From the NCBI GenBank assembly GCA_021613535.1, contig CP075495.1:3410001-3474000 (forward strand): a stretch of 64,000 nucleotides of DNA. The letters run 5' to 3'. The stretch is from Adineta vaga. Its lineage: Eukaryota; Rotifera. Under the pieces are notes generated by a model, which saw only the letters and a program-made list of their open reading frames with translations, did no database searches and was not told the DNA's origin. A program made the translations under genes and the position numbers. Each line of letters begins with the position of its first letter. The stretch's first letter is position 1. Positions 1 to 11,512 of the stretch are shown here, piece by piece.

Positions 1-76
1 TGTAAATTAAAGAATAAATTAAGCTATGAAAAACCAATGTATTATTAATTCAGTAGTACTTGTCACTGAAACATAA

Positions 77-304
77 TTTTCTTCTCGAAGAAGAAAAAGA
101 GATTTATCATTTTTGACAATTCACAAGATACATAATCATGATGAATCTAAAATCTTTCAACAGAAATTAAGCAATATAAGATTTCATCAACAATACAGTC
201 GTCTACGTTCTACAATGCTTATTTCATACTGTCATCAAAGATATACATCTTTCTTTATGGAAGCAGAAGGACAAATTATAAACAAGTACAATAGAATGTT
301 ATAG
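77..304 (+). CDS. Possible terminal exon of an unrecognised gene
   Basis: An open frame runs from just after a TAA at 74-76 to a TAG at 302-304, about 75 residues, with no good ATG near its start. The predicted residues are rich in H, R, S and Q, with codon choice resembling the real exons of this window. A plausible acceptor (CACAAG at about 121-126) lies inside it, so it may be a last exon whose upstream part is outside the window or unrecognised. I recognise no domain. It could equally be chance open sequence. Confidence 0.22.
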   Translation, partial: FSSRRRKRDLSFLTIHKIHNHDESKIFQQKLSNIRFHQQYSRLRSTMLISYCHQRYTSFFMEAEGQIINKYNRML

Positions 305-616
305 TCGTTCAAAGAAATATCCTGATGAGAGAATGTACTTTATCTCTGGAATTTGCATTAAAATTGAAATATATATTGATTATATCTTAATGACATATTA
401 TGACCTGTTTTACAGTTTATTATCTAGAACTAGAGAAGAAAAAGACGTCCGCCAAAATGAAATTTTCTTCTATCAACACTAAAGATAAAAAAAATAAAAG
501 TTCGCCAAAAATAAATTGTATTATAATAAAAGTGTCGAAAAACTATATTTAGTTATAGTTTTCCGTCTAATATAAGTAATACTGTCTGTATTTTAAAACA
601 AAATCTTTGTACAACG
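305..616. other. Gap upstream of nicotinamidase gene
   Basis: I see no coding frame here. The stretch is very AT-rich and is presumably the 5' flank and leader of the nicotinamidase gene that starts at 617. TA-rich stretches near 525-550 could serve as a core promoter, but none can be singled out. Confidence 0.4.
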
Positions 617-1642
617 ATGTATTACTCATTGTTCTTAGTTTCATCATTTACAATTATCTCGATTTTGAGTTCACCAATAGATTATGATCAAATTAATAAA
701 CAATTAAATGCACTTTCCGAACAACTCGATCGAGTCGAATTACAACTTAACAATAGTGTCAATCAATTAATAACTAAATTGGACGAAAATAATCATAATA
801 TTACACATCTGATCAAATCTTTACATTCTTCAGCAAACAATAGTAAGTAATATTTTATTTTGAATGAATTATTTTGTATCGTTATAATCTTAACAGATAA
901 TCATCATGGATCATCTCGACAAGTCAATGCTCTTTTGATTATCGATGTTCAATATGATTTCATTAATGGAACTCTTGCTCTTCGAAATTGTCCATCAAAA
1001 CATAATGGTGAAGAAGTTATTCCAGTTATTAATCAACTTCTCGATACACTAAAATTTGATGTCGTCGTTTACAGTCTTGATTGGCATCCTACAGATCATA
1101 TATCTTTCTTTGATAATCTTCATCTTCGTTCACATTTATTAGCAAATGATTCTATACCTTTAGCTGATCTTCAGATGTATTCGACAGCTACATTTGCTAT
1201 CAATGATCTTCCTCGTATGGAACAAACACTTTGGCCTCGACATTGTGTTCAAAATACTTTTGGTGCTAAACTACATTCTGATTTGAAAATACTCAATGAA
1301 GATAATGATCAAAATATATCGATTATTCATATACAAAAAGGAACAAAACCAAGTATTGATTCTTATTCAGCTTTTTGGGATAATTCTAAATTGAGTGAAA
1401 CAAAATTAAATCAACAATTACAAGACAATCATGTTACACAAGTTTTTGTTACTGGTCTTGCAACAGATTGGTGTGTATATTCAACAGCTATACATGCAAT
1501 GGAAAACGGTTATAAGACATTTATTATCGAAGATGCAGCTCGTGGAGTTGATGAAAAGGCTATAAAAGAAAGACTTGAAGATTTTAAGCAAAAAAATGGT
1601 CATGTTATTCAATCAAATCAAGTGAAAGACTATATTCAATGA
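617..1642 (+). CDS. Nicotinamidase (isochorismatase-like hydrolase), probably secreted
   Basis: Two exons, 617-842 and 897-1642, are joined across a 54-bp GT-AG intron and give about 323 residues. Residues 1-19 form a hydrophobic signal peptide (MYYSLFLVSSFTIISILSS). A heptad-like segment rich in Q, L and N follows (about 25-70), suggesting a short coiled coil. The catalytic domain starts near residue 85. The triad is visible: Asp near 92 in LLIIDVQYDF, Lys near 223 in HIQKGTKPS, and Cys near 268 in GLATDWCVYSTA. The metal-binding D-W-H-P-T-D-H is also present. Known enzymes of this family convert nicotinamide to nicotinic acid in the NAD+ salvage route; C. elegans PNC-1 and Drosophila Naam are animal members. 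The signal peptide implies secretory-pathway or extracellular action, which is inference. A poly(A)-like AATAAA lies near 1788. The family call is firm; location is less so. Confidence 0.9.
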
Positions 1643-3801
1643 CTACTATCATAAACTTATTCTTTTCTAAATATCAACGAACAACTTATTTTTAGTTCTC
1701 TTTTTTTGTTTGCTTTTATTGGTAGTATTCAAATCTTTCTTTGAGTATACAGATTATTTTTATAGTTTCCTTATTCTAGTTTCACTTGAATAAATTGAAG
1801 TAAAACTAAATATAATTGTTATTTTATAACTGTATTTACGTTTATTGTTGAATTCAATTGTCTAGAACGTTAATGAGATGATTAAATCCTACGGTCAAAG
1901 GACACAAACGTAAAACAATACATGTTTCTATTGGTAAGATGATGATTCATACAGAATAGCGTGATGCTTGGAATTAATGTTTATTTTCGATGTAAATAAT
2001 CGAAATCATTTTGATTGCTTTCAATTCCTCCATTAACAAAACACAATTATTAGTAACATTGTATTATAATCAATAATTAGACACGTCGATGTCAGCTTTT
2101 ACTTTCAACTAGATCATCGTATAGTAAACAACTGAATGATATTCAACACACGATCAGAGTTATAGAAACGCAAACAACAACAAACTGTTCTCAATTATCT
2201 CCACCATCTGTTCAATGTCCTCGACTAATTAAGCAGTCTGAACTGAATCCCTAGAATAGAGTAACTAACAATATTACTATAATCTTCTATTCGATCTCAT
2301 AATTATATTCCTCTCGATTATCTGATAAATAGATGGTTAATATCTTTATTCTAATAGTTTCGATGATATTTCTGTTCAAACTTGAAAGCAAATGTATCCG
2401 CTGGTGATAAAAAAAAGAAAGGTAGGCGAAGACGCGATCTATATGAATAAAGAAAGAAAAAGATAAATTAGACTAGCAATAGATAAACCTTTCGTCAAGT
2501 GATAACATGGACAAAGCAATTGCTTTTCTTTCGTTTTTTTCTTCCTCTCCTATTTCGACAGCTCGTTGATTAGATAGAATCTATCTTCTAGATTATATCA
2601 TCTGCCAAATGAAGACTAATTATGTGCTGAGAAGTCTTTTTCTTTCTTTTATTTGATTGTTAATGTTAAATTTGAATGCACTTCATCATACATACATACA
2701 TGTACAATTGAATAATAATATATATATTCAAGAAAATTAAATTTCTACCTTGAAATATGTCTTAATTGACAAGTATGTTTACAATCATATTTTATCTGTT
2801 TATTATCGAATTAATTTGATTGATATTTCAATAAAAATTTTGTGATTTCATTCTTATTTGTCTTCGTTCTCTGGAGACCTGTTACGAACAAATGAGAGAT
2901 AGACATAGAACAGTAGATTGCTGTCAGCACTCGTTCGATGACAACGATTGCTTTTTTCTTTTATTAGTTTGAGATAGTGCGAGTGTATCTAAGGAAAAAA
3001 CAGAAGAAAAGTCGAGAAGGAGGGAGAGAGAGAGAAAAAAAGAAGAAGAAAAGACATATTAGCTTCGATTTTCCTATAAAAAGACTGTATCTATACAGTG
3101 AGATTTATTATTTTCTTCTTTCTTCAATCAGACATTGATTTTCCAAGCAATAATGATCTACGAACAATCATACCATAAGAATTTTACAATCAAAGATCGA
3201 ACATCAATATCATCAACATTCACTAATGTTTCAAGTAATGAAGAACGCATTCTTTTTTTCCAAGACTAAATAGAAAACAGTGTATTACTAACATATACAA
3301 TATATATTATATGTTTGATTATATTTATTTATTGGATAATGATACTACGGATAAACTGCAATCAATTATTATTCGAAGAAATTTGCTACTGATCATGGAA
3401 TATATTATTAATGCATTATAGGACAAAATAAGAACTTGTGAAATGATTTCTATGGATTAAATGTGAATATTTAGAGATCAGTAAGGTATGTAAAATATAA
3501 ACTTGTATCATTGATAATTGTAATGAAAACATAAGATTTTTACGCTCTTAAATTGAGAATATGTCGTCATCATATTATTCTTTTATTTCTTTTAGAATCA
3601 TTTTTGAACAACATATGTTCGTACCATGAAAATACGATAAAGATTTTAGCTCAATTTACAATTACATATATTCTTTTTCAATTGTATAATTAAATTTTCA
3701 AATCAACTATTGAAAACTATGTTGGATATGCAATATAATATAAATCATGCTGAAATAGATTGATCAGGTTGGTTTTTGATATCGTACATCTTTTTTCTAC
3801 A
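1643..3801. other. Long gap, no gene seen
   Basis: The first ~200 bases are probably the 3' UTR of the nicotinamidase gene (AATAAATTG near 1788). The rest is AT-rich with purine/pyrimidine runs, such as the GA-rich block at about 2995-3055. I find no long frame with coding character on either strand. Confidence 0.5.
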
Positions 3802-4087
3802 GCCTCTTGTGCATTGTTGTTGCATTGCATTCATGAATTTCGATTTATGCAATGGAAAGGACAGTGCAACAAGAAGATGGAGATCACCAACAGATATACA
3901 TAAGAATTCATATGATCTAATGGTCTTCAATTTGATTATACAATTGTTTCTTTTAGACATTTCAAATTCATCATTACGACTTGATTTTCTTGCAATACGA
4001 TTCGTTTCTAATCTTCTTTCATTATTACTATATGTAAAACGTTTGCATCTGATATTTTGTAATCTATGTCATAATAACTGTTGTTAA
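3802..4087 (+). CDS. Possible coding exon, product unknown
   Basis: An open frame follows a good acceptor (TTTTTTCTACAG, ending at 3801) and stops with TAA at 4085-4087, about 95 residues. It reads as a basic start (DSATRRWRSPTD) followed by hydrophobic helices and a Cys-rich tail (CNLCHNNCC). The codon pattern looks real, but I recognise no family and see no matching upstream exon. The frame ends about 760 bases before the Fuseless-like gene and is probably separate from it, though it could be an unjoined 5' part. Confidence 0.28.
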
Positions 4088-4847
4088 TAAACTTAAATTG
4101 TAGTTTTGTTTTCATTTAATTGAACTAAACGAACTTATCTGACTTCTTTCTTCCAGGTTCTTCTATATGAAACTAATATTTCAGTTGAGCAATGATATTT
4201 ATTTTCTTAGAAAAAGAAAAACATTTAAACATACATCCAATTAAAACATAGAAATAATATTTACTAATATCAAATCTATACATATTGATTTTCTAGTCAT
4301 TGACATATCTTTTCTATGTAATTATTGACTGTATTACTAACATTATAAATCAGTGATTATTATATATATTTTAACATATGTTTAGAAAATCATCAAAAGG
4401 TTTCATTTGAGATAGGTAAAGTACATGAAATTATCCTTATCATTCATTGACTTTTGCTTTTGAATCATCAAAGTATTCTTTCTATTTTCTTCTTCTTATT
4501 CGATCATTACGCAGTTATTCAGTTTATTTTTCTTACACAAATCAAATTCCCACAGGAAAAAATCTTTAGTATATAATACAGGTGTTTATTATCAGTTTTC
4601 TTCCGTCGTCTTTCTACGTGAGAAATTAACCGTCTGTTTATCAATATAAAATCTATTAAACTTATTTCGCATAACATACACTAATCTATATACCAAAGGT
4701 AAAGTTCTCATATGACTAATGATTTAATTTTGAATCTTTTTCCGTAGAATTTCATGAAGTTATGATGAGCATTATTACAATAATTAATTTGTATAATCAG
4801 TTTAGTCAAATTATTTCACAATTCATTCTTAGCTGATAGTTACTTAA
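4088..4847. other. Gap upstream of the membrane-protein frame
   Basis: AT-rich sequence with no convincing exon. It must hold the missing 5' exon of the membrane-protein gene beginning at 4848 if that gene is intact, but no ATG-bearing exon with a matching donor could be identified. An open frame at about 4825-4930 in another phase is short and ends in TAA. Confidence 0.35.
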
Positions 4848-6080
4848 CTTATCAAACTGATTCCTTTTCACAATTCATCACTTCCCGATATTGGGAATAT
4901 TGTTCCAATAAATGGATCAAATATTTCAATTTCAAATAATAAACAACGAAAGATATTCTTTATTTGTGAACCACTTATTGCTGCTTTCATTATATTTCCA
5001 TTAATTATCATTTTTTGGGAATCCGGTTGGAATTTTTTAGTTGATTGGTTAGATACATCCGTAGGTCAACATCCAGCAATAGCTCCAATCTTATACGTTT
5101 CATCTCAATTCATATTACTTCTCGTTTATATTAGTCAAGATCGTCTCTATGAATTTTTAAAACAACAAAAAAATCGATTTATTCGTAGAATTCTCTTACA
5201 ATTTCATTGTTTTATTACTTCATCAAATTATATTATTCAATGGGTATCTATGTGGACATTATGGGATTATTATACATCAGATGATTGGCTTATCATGCTA
5301 TTGATTAGTATTGCAGCAGTTTTAACAATTATTGTACTAGTTGGACATCCGTGTGATCTTGTTTGTGCACCATTTGCTATTAGTTATGATTCAATTGAAT
5401 ACAATGTCCGAATTGGAACACCTTTTGCAATTGGACAAGTAATCAATACTTCGTTTTTAGAGATTAGCATAGAAATGATTGTTTATTTCATATTTCAGAT
5501 GAATCAATATGTTTCACATCTATTAAATTATATTTTTTATGAACATATTACATCATTATTATGTATATTAGCTTGGCGTGGTTCATATAAATTTCTTGAT
5601 ATTCATTTATATCCGCAAGATGAAAAAATATCAGCAATTTTGAGTCTTGTAAGTGGTTATCTATTATATTTTATTCTGATGTATACACAATCATTACAAA
5701 ATACAAATTTCTATTTAACACCATTCATTGATATGAATTATCCATCATTTTTACAAAATCTTCGTCATATTTGTGCATTCTTTTCATGTGTATTATTATG
5801 GAGAGGCTTTTGGATCTTCTTCGATGATCTGATTGTTACTATATCGTTTATAAATGAATATCGTTTTAAATTTTATATTATCGCAATGATTATTTCATTT
5901 CTTCTTTTAAGTTTAATGAAAACAGCCTCATCAATTAATGGACCAATGTCACATATTGATGATGAAAATCAACTATTTCCAATCTATCCAAATTGTTTTC
6001 TTACAAAATGGTTTGAAAAAAAGAAATCAGCCAAAGAAATGAAATCGAATCATCATTTATTTACAATAACGATTTTTTAA
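4848..6080 (+). CDS. Eight-pass membrane protein, Fuseless-like (5' end unresolved)
   Basis: An open frame follows a TAA at 4845-4847 and runs to TAA at 6078-6080, about 410 residues. I count eight hydrophobic spans. A motif recurs: an aromatic or W-rich stretch followed by one or two acidic residues (SMWTLWDYYTSDD, LAWRGSYKFLDIHLYP, LLWRGFWIFFDDL), each next to membrane spans, suggesting internally repeated two-span units. This layout and the conserved GHPCDLVCAPF block resemble the Fuseless family, an eight-span protein needed for synapse organisation in Drosophila. That match is from memory and not certain. The first in-frame ATG is only at 5250, after two to three spans, and no acceptor AG lies between the TAA and about 4950. 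The true start is therefore missing, in an undetected exon, or lost through a frameshift. Confidence 0.6.
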   Translation, partial: LIKLIPFHNSSLPDIGNIVPINGSNISISNNKQRKIFFICEPLIAAFIIFPLIIIFWESGWNFLVDWLDTSVGQHPAIAPILYVSSQFILLLVYISQDRLYEFLKQQKNRFIRRILLQFHCFITSSNYIIQWVSMWTLWDYYTSDDWLIMLLISIAAVLTIIVLVGHPCDLVCAPFAISYDSIEYNVRIGTPFAIGQVINTSFLEISIEMIVYFIFQMNQYVSHLLNYIFYEHITSLLCILAWRGSYKFLDIHLYPQDEKISAILSLVSGYLLYFILMYTQSLQNTNFYLTPFIDMNYPSFLQNLRHICAFFSCVLLWRGFWIFFDDLIVTISFINEYRFKFYIIAMIISFLLLSLMKTASSINGPMSHIDDENQLFPIYPNCFLTKWFEKKKSAKEMKSNHHLFTITIF

Positions 6081-6398
6081 TAAAAAAAAATAAATTTCAA
6101 CTGATTTATTATAATCAGTTACTAAATGCAACGCCACTTTTTCAATATTAATCATTAGTTGTAAATGTATTAAAAGTATTGTATCATAAGCAAATCTTTT
6201 ATATAAGAAAATCTACCTTATTGATATCTGTTCTTTGAAGAGGAAGAGTTTCAACGTATGATATACATATATGACGATGGCAAAAGAAGCGAACGGAAAG
6301 ACTATTTGTTTATGCTTGGTACATTTATCATTAGAAACACTGTCTGATAACATATTTCTTTTATATTGTCCAGGATTTGATTTTCATCATTTTTTCAA
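6081..6398. other. Short gap with convergent gene ends
   Basis: This holds the 3' flank of the membrane-protein gene (AATAAA-like sequence near 6085-6093) and that of the broken minus-strand gene. I see no coding frame of its own. Confidence 0.4.
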
Positions 6399-6698
6399 CT
6401 ATTTATCAATGGTATGATGAATATCTGATTTATAACGTTCAACTAAATTAAGAAATCCTTGTTTCGATAAAGTTGAATAATCTCCAATTGATTCATCTGT
6501 TTGTACTTCTCTTTTCACTATAACCATAAATGTTTAAACAATTCTGATTCGATTGCAATTGATTAAAAGTTGAATTTAATATACTCGCTAATCTTGTGTA
6601 ACATTTAATTGACTTTTTATCAGTAATTGTTCAGTGTTAAATCCATGAATGAATGAATAATGAAGTGTAAAACTATAACTAAACCGTCTTTCTGACAT
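6399..6698 (-). pseudogene. Frameshifted remnant of a ~100-residue protein gene
   Basis: On the minus strand an ATG at 6698-6696 opens a frame beginning MSERRFSYSFTLHYSF that stops at TAG 6590-6588. Coding-like sequence then continues in a second frame (LASILNSTFNQLQSNQN) and finally a third (EVQTDESIGDYSTLSKQGF), ending at TAG 6401-6399. Joined by eye these make one continuous-looking protein of about 100 residues with two frameshifts and no good introns between. A two-exon reading with weak donor GTCAAT and acceptor TATAG is the alternative and would give about 67 residues. I recognise no family. The start lies 188 bases from the divergent BRPF-like gene. Confidence 0.4.
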
Positions 6699-6886
6699 CT
6701 ATATTACATTATATTGAAAACTAACGCCATCTATTCATTTTTTTCATAGAGGCTAAGCGCATTCGATGTAATATGGCGATTCATTGAACGTAGTGCCGAT
6801 GGAATGTTCCTTCTCTCGTTCGACCGAGACATCATATTATATTGCATTTTTTTAGAGTTATCATCTCATTTGAGTATTCTTGTGAG

Positions 6887-9800
6887 ATGTTACGTCCTCG
6901 TCGTAGTGTTCGTAATGGTCCAATTGAGAAGAAACCAAGTGTTTCTTCGCCAGTATCAAATCCCATTCCATCTCCATCATCACCGCCTGAAAGTTCGAAT
7001 CAAGAAGAACCTGAACAACCACTTCGTTTACTTGAACCACGAGAATGTGTTGGACGTTCCATCCAAATTGGTTTAAATGAAGAAATTGAATTAATTTTTA
7101 AAAATCTTCCAACATCAGATAGACTTTCACCTATTCCACCCGAATTGAAAACACAAAAAACAGAAATTATATGCACTGAAATCAATTCATCCGATGATCC
7201 ACCCAAATTTCAACGTACAGAAACATTTATAAGATATATTGAACCAACACAAAATGAATTAGATGATATGATTGAATATGAAATGGATGAAATGGATTTA
7301 ACTTGGTTGAAACAAGTCAATCAAGAACGTGGAAAACGAAATTTACGTCCCGTGATTGAAGAAGAATTCGAATTATTAATTGATCGATTAGAAAAAGAAT
7401 CCCATTTTCAAGCACTTGTTAATGGAGATGATCTAGGACAATCAATTGATGAAGATGCTCTATGTGTTATATGTTTAGATGGAGAATGTTCAAATTGTAA
7501 TGCCATTCTATTTTGTGATATGTGTAATATGGCAGTTCATCAAGAATGTTATGGAGTACCTTACGTACCAGAAGGTAATATAGTGCTATAGACAAATATC
7601 TATTCATGTTATTATTCTCAAGATATATAACAGTCCTCAGTATTTCATTACTCAGTCAATATTAGTTGTTGCTGTATGACATATCGTCTTATACATATCT
7701 GATTTCGATAATATGCTATAATTTTGTTTGCTTGCAGAATACAATTTTGTTCTTCTTTTTAGGTCAATGGTTATGTCGTCGTTGTTTTCTTTCACCCTCG
7801 AAATCAGTTCAATGTGTGCTATGTCCAAATCGTTTCGGTGCTTTCAAACAAGTCGATGATGGTGAACGTTGGGCACATGTTGTTTGTGCTATATGGATAC
7901 CAGAAGTACATTTTGCAAATACTGTTTTTCTCGAACCAATATGTAATATAAATCAAATTCCAACTGCTCGTTGGCGATTTACATGTTATATATGTAAACA
8001 AAAGAACGTTGGTGCATGTATACAATGTGCCATTCGATCATGTTGTACATCATTTCATGTAACATGTGCTCAACAAGCTGGTCTATATATGGAAATCGAT
8101 GAAAATGATGAAAATGAATCGGTTGTTAATGATGACGTGTCGAACAGTGCAACAGCAAATAAATATAAAAAACAACCACCAAAAGGATCAACACGTTCAC
8201 CACCACCCATTCGACGAAGAGCTTATTGTCATCATCATACTCCATTGGAAGTTGTTCGATCGAAAACAAAAGGACGAACAAAAAGAGGTACGAATCGTGA
8301 TGAATTATTGATTTTTATGTATTGTTATTATCTAGATGAAAATGAAGAAGAAGCATTAGAACGTATTCAAAAAGAACGAATGAAAACTGCTCGAAAGATT
8401 CTAGCTGAACGACGTAAATGTGATCGATCCGTATCCGTACCTGTAGTACCAAAAGAAAAGTAAGTAGAAATAAACATTCACATATCATTTATGAATATAT
8501 TCAATTTGTTCTTAGAATGGAAAGTGTATTAAATAAAGTCACTTTTTCGGATCGTGATAATTTCTTCAAACGTATTCAAGCTTATTGGACATTGAAACGT
8601 ATGTCAAGAAGTGGTGTACCATTATTAAAACGTCTTCAAAATCAACGTTCAACAAAGAAAAAAGTAAAATTAATCATATTTTTCTTTTTCACTCGTAAAT
8701 AAAATACGAACTCTTTATAGTCCAATCATGGTCATGAATATACTGATAAACAATTATCTCAACAAATGATTCAATGGCGTCGACTTCGACAAGATTTAGA
8801 ACGAACGAGACTTCTTGTTGAATTAATTCGTAAACGTGAAAAATTAAAACGTGATTTAGTAAGATTCTTCGGACATTTTCTTCGAAGCTTACATTATTTG
8901 ATAATATTTCTAGATTAAAATCGATCAACAAGTACTCAATTATCAAATACGTCCATTGAATGTTTTTCTTCATCATTTACTTGAACAATTAGAACATCTG
9001 GATAATTATCATTATTTTGCTAATCCAGTTGATGAAACAGAAGTAAGAAAATATTCGTATTGCAAAGCTTCTCAAATATTCCTACATATTTCTAGGTTCC
9101 AACTTATTATAAATTTATCACTCATCCAATGGATTTTTTGACTATGAAGAAAAAAATTGATCGAGATGAATATTCTAATTTAGATCATTTTGAAAATGAT
9201 TTTGGTTTAATTATTAAAAATTGTCATTTTTTTAATGAAGCTAAATGTAAGAAAATACAAAATGATTACGAAATACATTGATCATTCATTTTTTGTTCGA
9301 TATTTTAGCGCCATTTTATAAAGCAGCAACAAAACTACGTGATAGAGTAAGATTCAGAAAGAAACGATTTGAAATCATCCTTGTTATTTGCATAGGGTTT
9401 GAATTTATTAAAACAAGCTCGACGAGTTTATGAAACAACAGACTATGATTCAAAAACTGGACTACTGAAAGAACAATCAACTCTCGAAGGTAAGATAAAA
9501 CAAATAATTGAACTTAAACTTATCAATGTGAATCTTTTAGAACTTGATAATACGTTTGAAGATCGTCTAGAAGTGTTACTTGAACGATTGAAAGAATATC
9601 AAGCAATTGGTAATGAATTGATGATAGATTTTCTTTTCTCTCTTAATTGATTGAAATATCTTTGTAGAGCCTCGATCAAAACATGTGGTGAATTTGAAAA
9701 AACAAATTGCTCAAGTTCGTCGAACAATAACAAAAAATCTCTCGAATTCTTCTCTAAATAATACAACAACGAATAACGATGAATCAATGCAATTACGAAC

Positions 9801-10083
9801 AACGAATGATGAATCAAGTATGTTTAAATGAAATTTTTCATCAGTAGAAATGATTTGTTCTATTTTTGTCTACTAGTGGAAACATTTTTATCATTATCAC
9901 CAAATGTGTCATCATTAAATGTGACAAAGAATCAATCCGAACTAGTTGATATACCATTAACATCTCAAATGTAAGAATTGAAATAATATTTTCAAATGAA
10001 TTTGATTATTTCGAATTTTCTTTAGTGAAAAATCGAAGACAACAGAATCAAAAACTGAATCAGATGATAGCAGTACTGAATAG
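6887..10083 (+). CDS. BRPF/peregrin-like PHD-bromodomain chromatin scaffold
   Basis: Twelve exons (6887-7574, 7763-8287, 8336-8459, 8516-8663, 8721-8858, 8914-9042, 9096-9246, 9309-9346, 9396-9489, 9541-9609, 9668-9817, 9877-9970) plus a last exon 10026-10083 give about 801 residues. Domain order: disordered start ([12 protein letters not shown]); the EPL1-like stretch [14 protein letters not shown]; a PHD finger ([15 protein letters not shown]... [16 protein letters not shown]); a knuckle plus extended PHD ([41 protein letters not shown]); the helical [16 protein letters not shown] region; and a bromodomain ([26 protein letters not shown]). In animals BRPF proteins hold MOZ/MORF or HBO1 acetyltransferases on chromatin. 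The N-terminal C2H2 finger and C-terminal PWWP domain of the vertebrate family are absent. The ATG at 6887 is the first that gives a sensible N-terminus. The 48-bp segment 8288-8335 reads through in frame but is an intron by GT-AG ends and family alignment. Confidence 0.92.
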
Positions 10084-10366
10084 TTTATTCGAACAAAACT
10101 TCTATCAATTTCATGATTTAGTTTTTCTCAATCATTTATTCTGATAAACTTTCTCTTTTTTCTTTCTTTCTTTCTTCTTCTTCTTGTTGCGCGCAACAAT
10201 GTTTCTAATATATACTTTTGTGTATTAATATTAATGTTATTTTGATGTTATAATGGACGCCTTTTCTTTTCTTTGTTTTTTGTATATATTGTAGAGTGTT
10301 CGTATAGGATGATTTCTTCTTTCTTTGGCGCGCATTTATTGATTCTAATCATATCTTTAGATAAAA

Positions 10367-11374
10367 ATGTCATGTTTTAAATGTGGTCATCTAGGTCATT
10401 TTGCTCGAGAATGCATGAATATTATTGTTACTAATTCGACAAATTTTTATTCATCTTGTGATATGAATCGAACTAATGACATATCAGATAATTTCGTACC
10501 ATTTGGTTATAATAGTACGCTACGTGATAGTACACAACGTTGTTATCGTTGTAATGCAATTGGCCATATTGCACGTGAATGTTCTTCAAATAATGATATT
10601 CGTATGTTTATTATATTAGACATAGAATCCATCGTTTAGGTACAAAATGCATACATATAGGTACGTGTTATAATTGTGGACAAAATGGACATATTCGTAC
10701 AGACTGTATTGCACCTTTAAATATGAATAGTACTTTAGAAATGAGTACGCAATGTTATCGTTGTGATCAGTTTGGACATTTGTAAGCTTTAGGTTTCTGT
10801 TTTTTTCTCGACGAGTGAAAGATTATGACATTCTATTAGAGCAAGAGATTGTTCTGTATCAATCGAAAATAATAGTTTACCAACATCTGGTATTTCTAGC
10901 AGTTTCCATAATGATCGAGGTTAGTTATTTTATCAAATTCAGGATGAAAATGATCTATTCTTAAAAATTTCATTAGTTTGTTTTAAATGTTCACGAACTG
11001 GTCATATTGCATCATGTTCAGACAATAATCGAATAGATATACGTGATATGATCTGTTATTGGTAGGAAAATATATACTTTTTCGTGAAATTTAAATTTAC
11101 TGTTCTTAATTCCTACATATTTCAGCTGTAATCGTACAGGTCATTTATCTCGCAAGTAAGATTCAATTTTTTTACAAAAATTCCCACATTTCTTAAATTT
11201 TCGAATTCTTCTAGTTGTCCAGATTCCAATATGAAATATTATTCATGTGGTTCTATGGATCATATGGCACGTAACTGTACCGAGAATGGTATCTTTTCTT
11301 CAGTGTCATTTCAACCGCGTTCATCGATTATTCTATTCCAATCAAATTTGATACAGACATCATTAATGAATTAA
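10367..11374 (+). CDS. CNBP-like CCHC zinc-knuckle protein
   Basis: Six exons (10367-10601, 10661-10781, 10840-10919, 10977-11061, 11126-11155, 11215-11374) give about 236 residues. There are seven CCHC knuckles in series. Five are canonical (CFKCGHLGHFAREC, CYRCNAIGHIAREC, CYNCGQNGHIRTDC, CYRCDQFGHLARDC, CYCCNRTGHLSRNC). The fifth in order (CFKCSRTGHIASC) is one residue short before its last Cys. The seventh has lost its first Cys and its Gly (YYSCGSMDHMARNC). CNBP/ZNF9-type proteins bind single-stranded nucleic acid and act in translation and G-rich DNA/RNA handling. No RGG box is seen after knuckle 1, unlike vertebrate CNBP. The gene starts 283 bases after the BRPF-like gene on the same strand. 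Retroelement Gag knuckles are unlikely because the gene is intron-rich and has no polymerase nearby. Confidence 0.82.
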
Positions 11375-11512
11375 AACGAAAAGAATGTGTTTTATTTTTC
11401 TGTTTTGTTTTTATTGGTTAACTATTGTTATTCGATATTTAAATGAATTGAAAATATCGAAGAAATTCAATAAAAAAATATTAATTGGATTTCTCGTCTA
11501 TTTGAATAGATC

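Noticed and set aside
8288-8335. Read-through coding segment within the BRPF-like gene
   Set aside because: It has GT-AG ends and a length divisible by three, and removing it restores alignment with the family (KR followed by DENEEE), so it is an intron.
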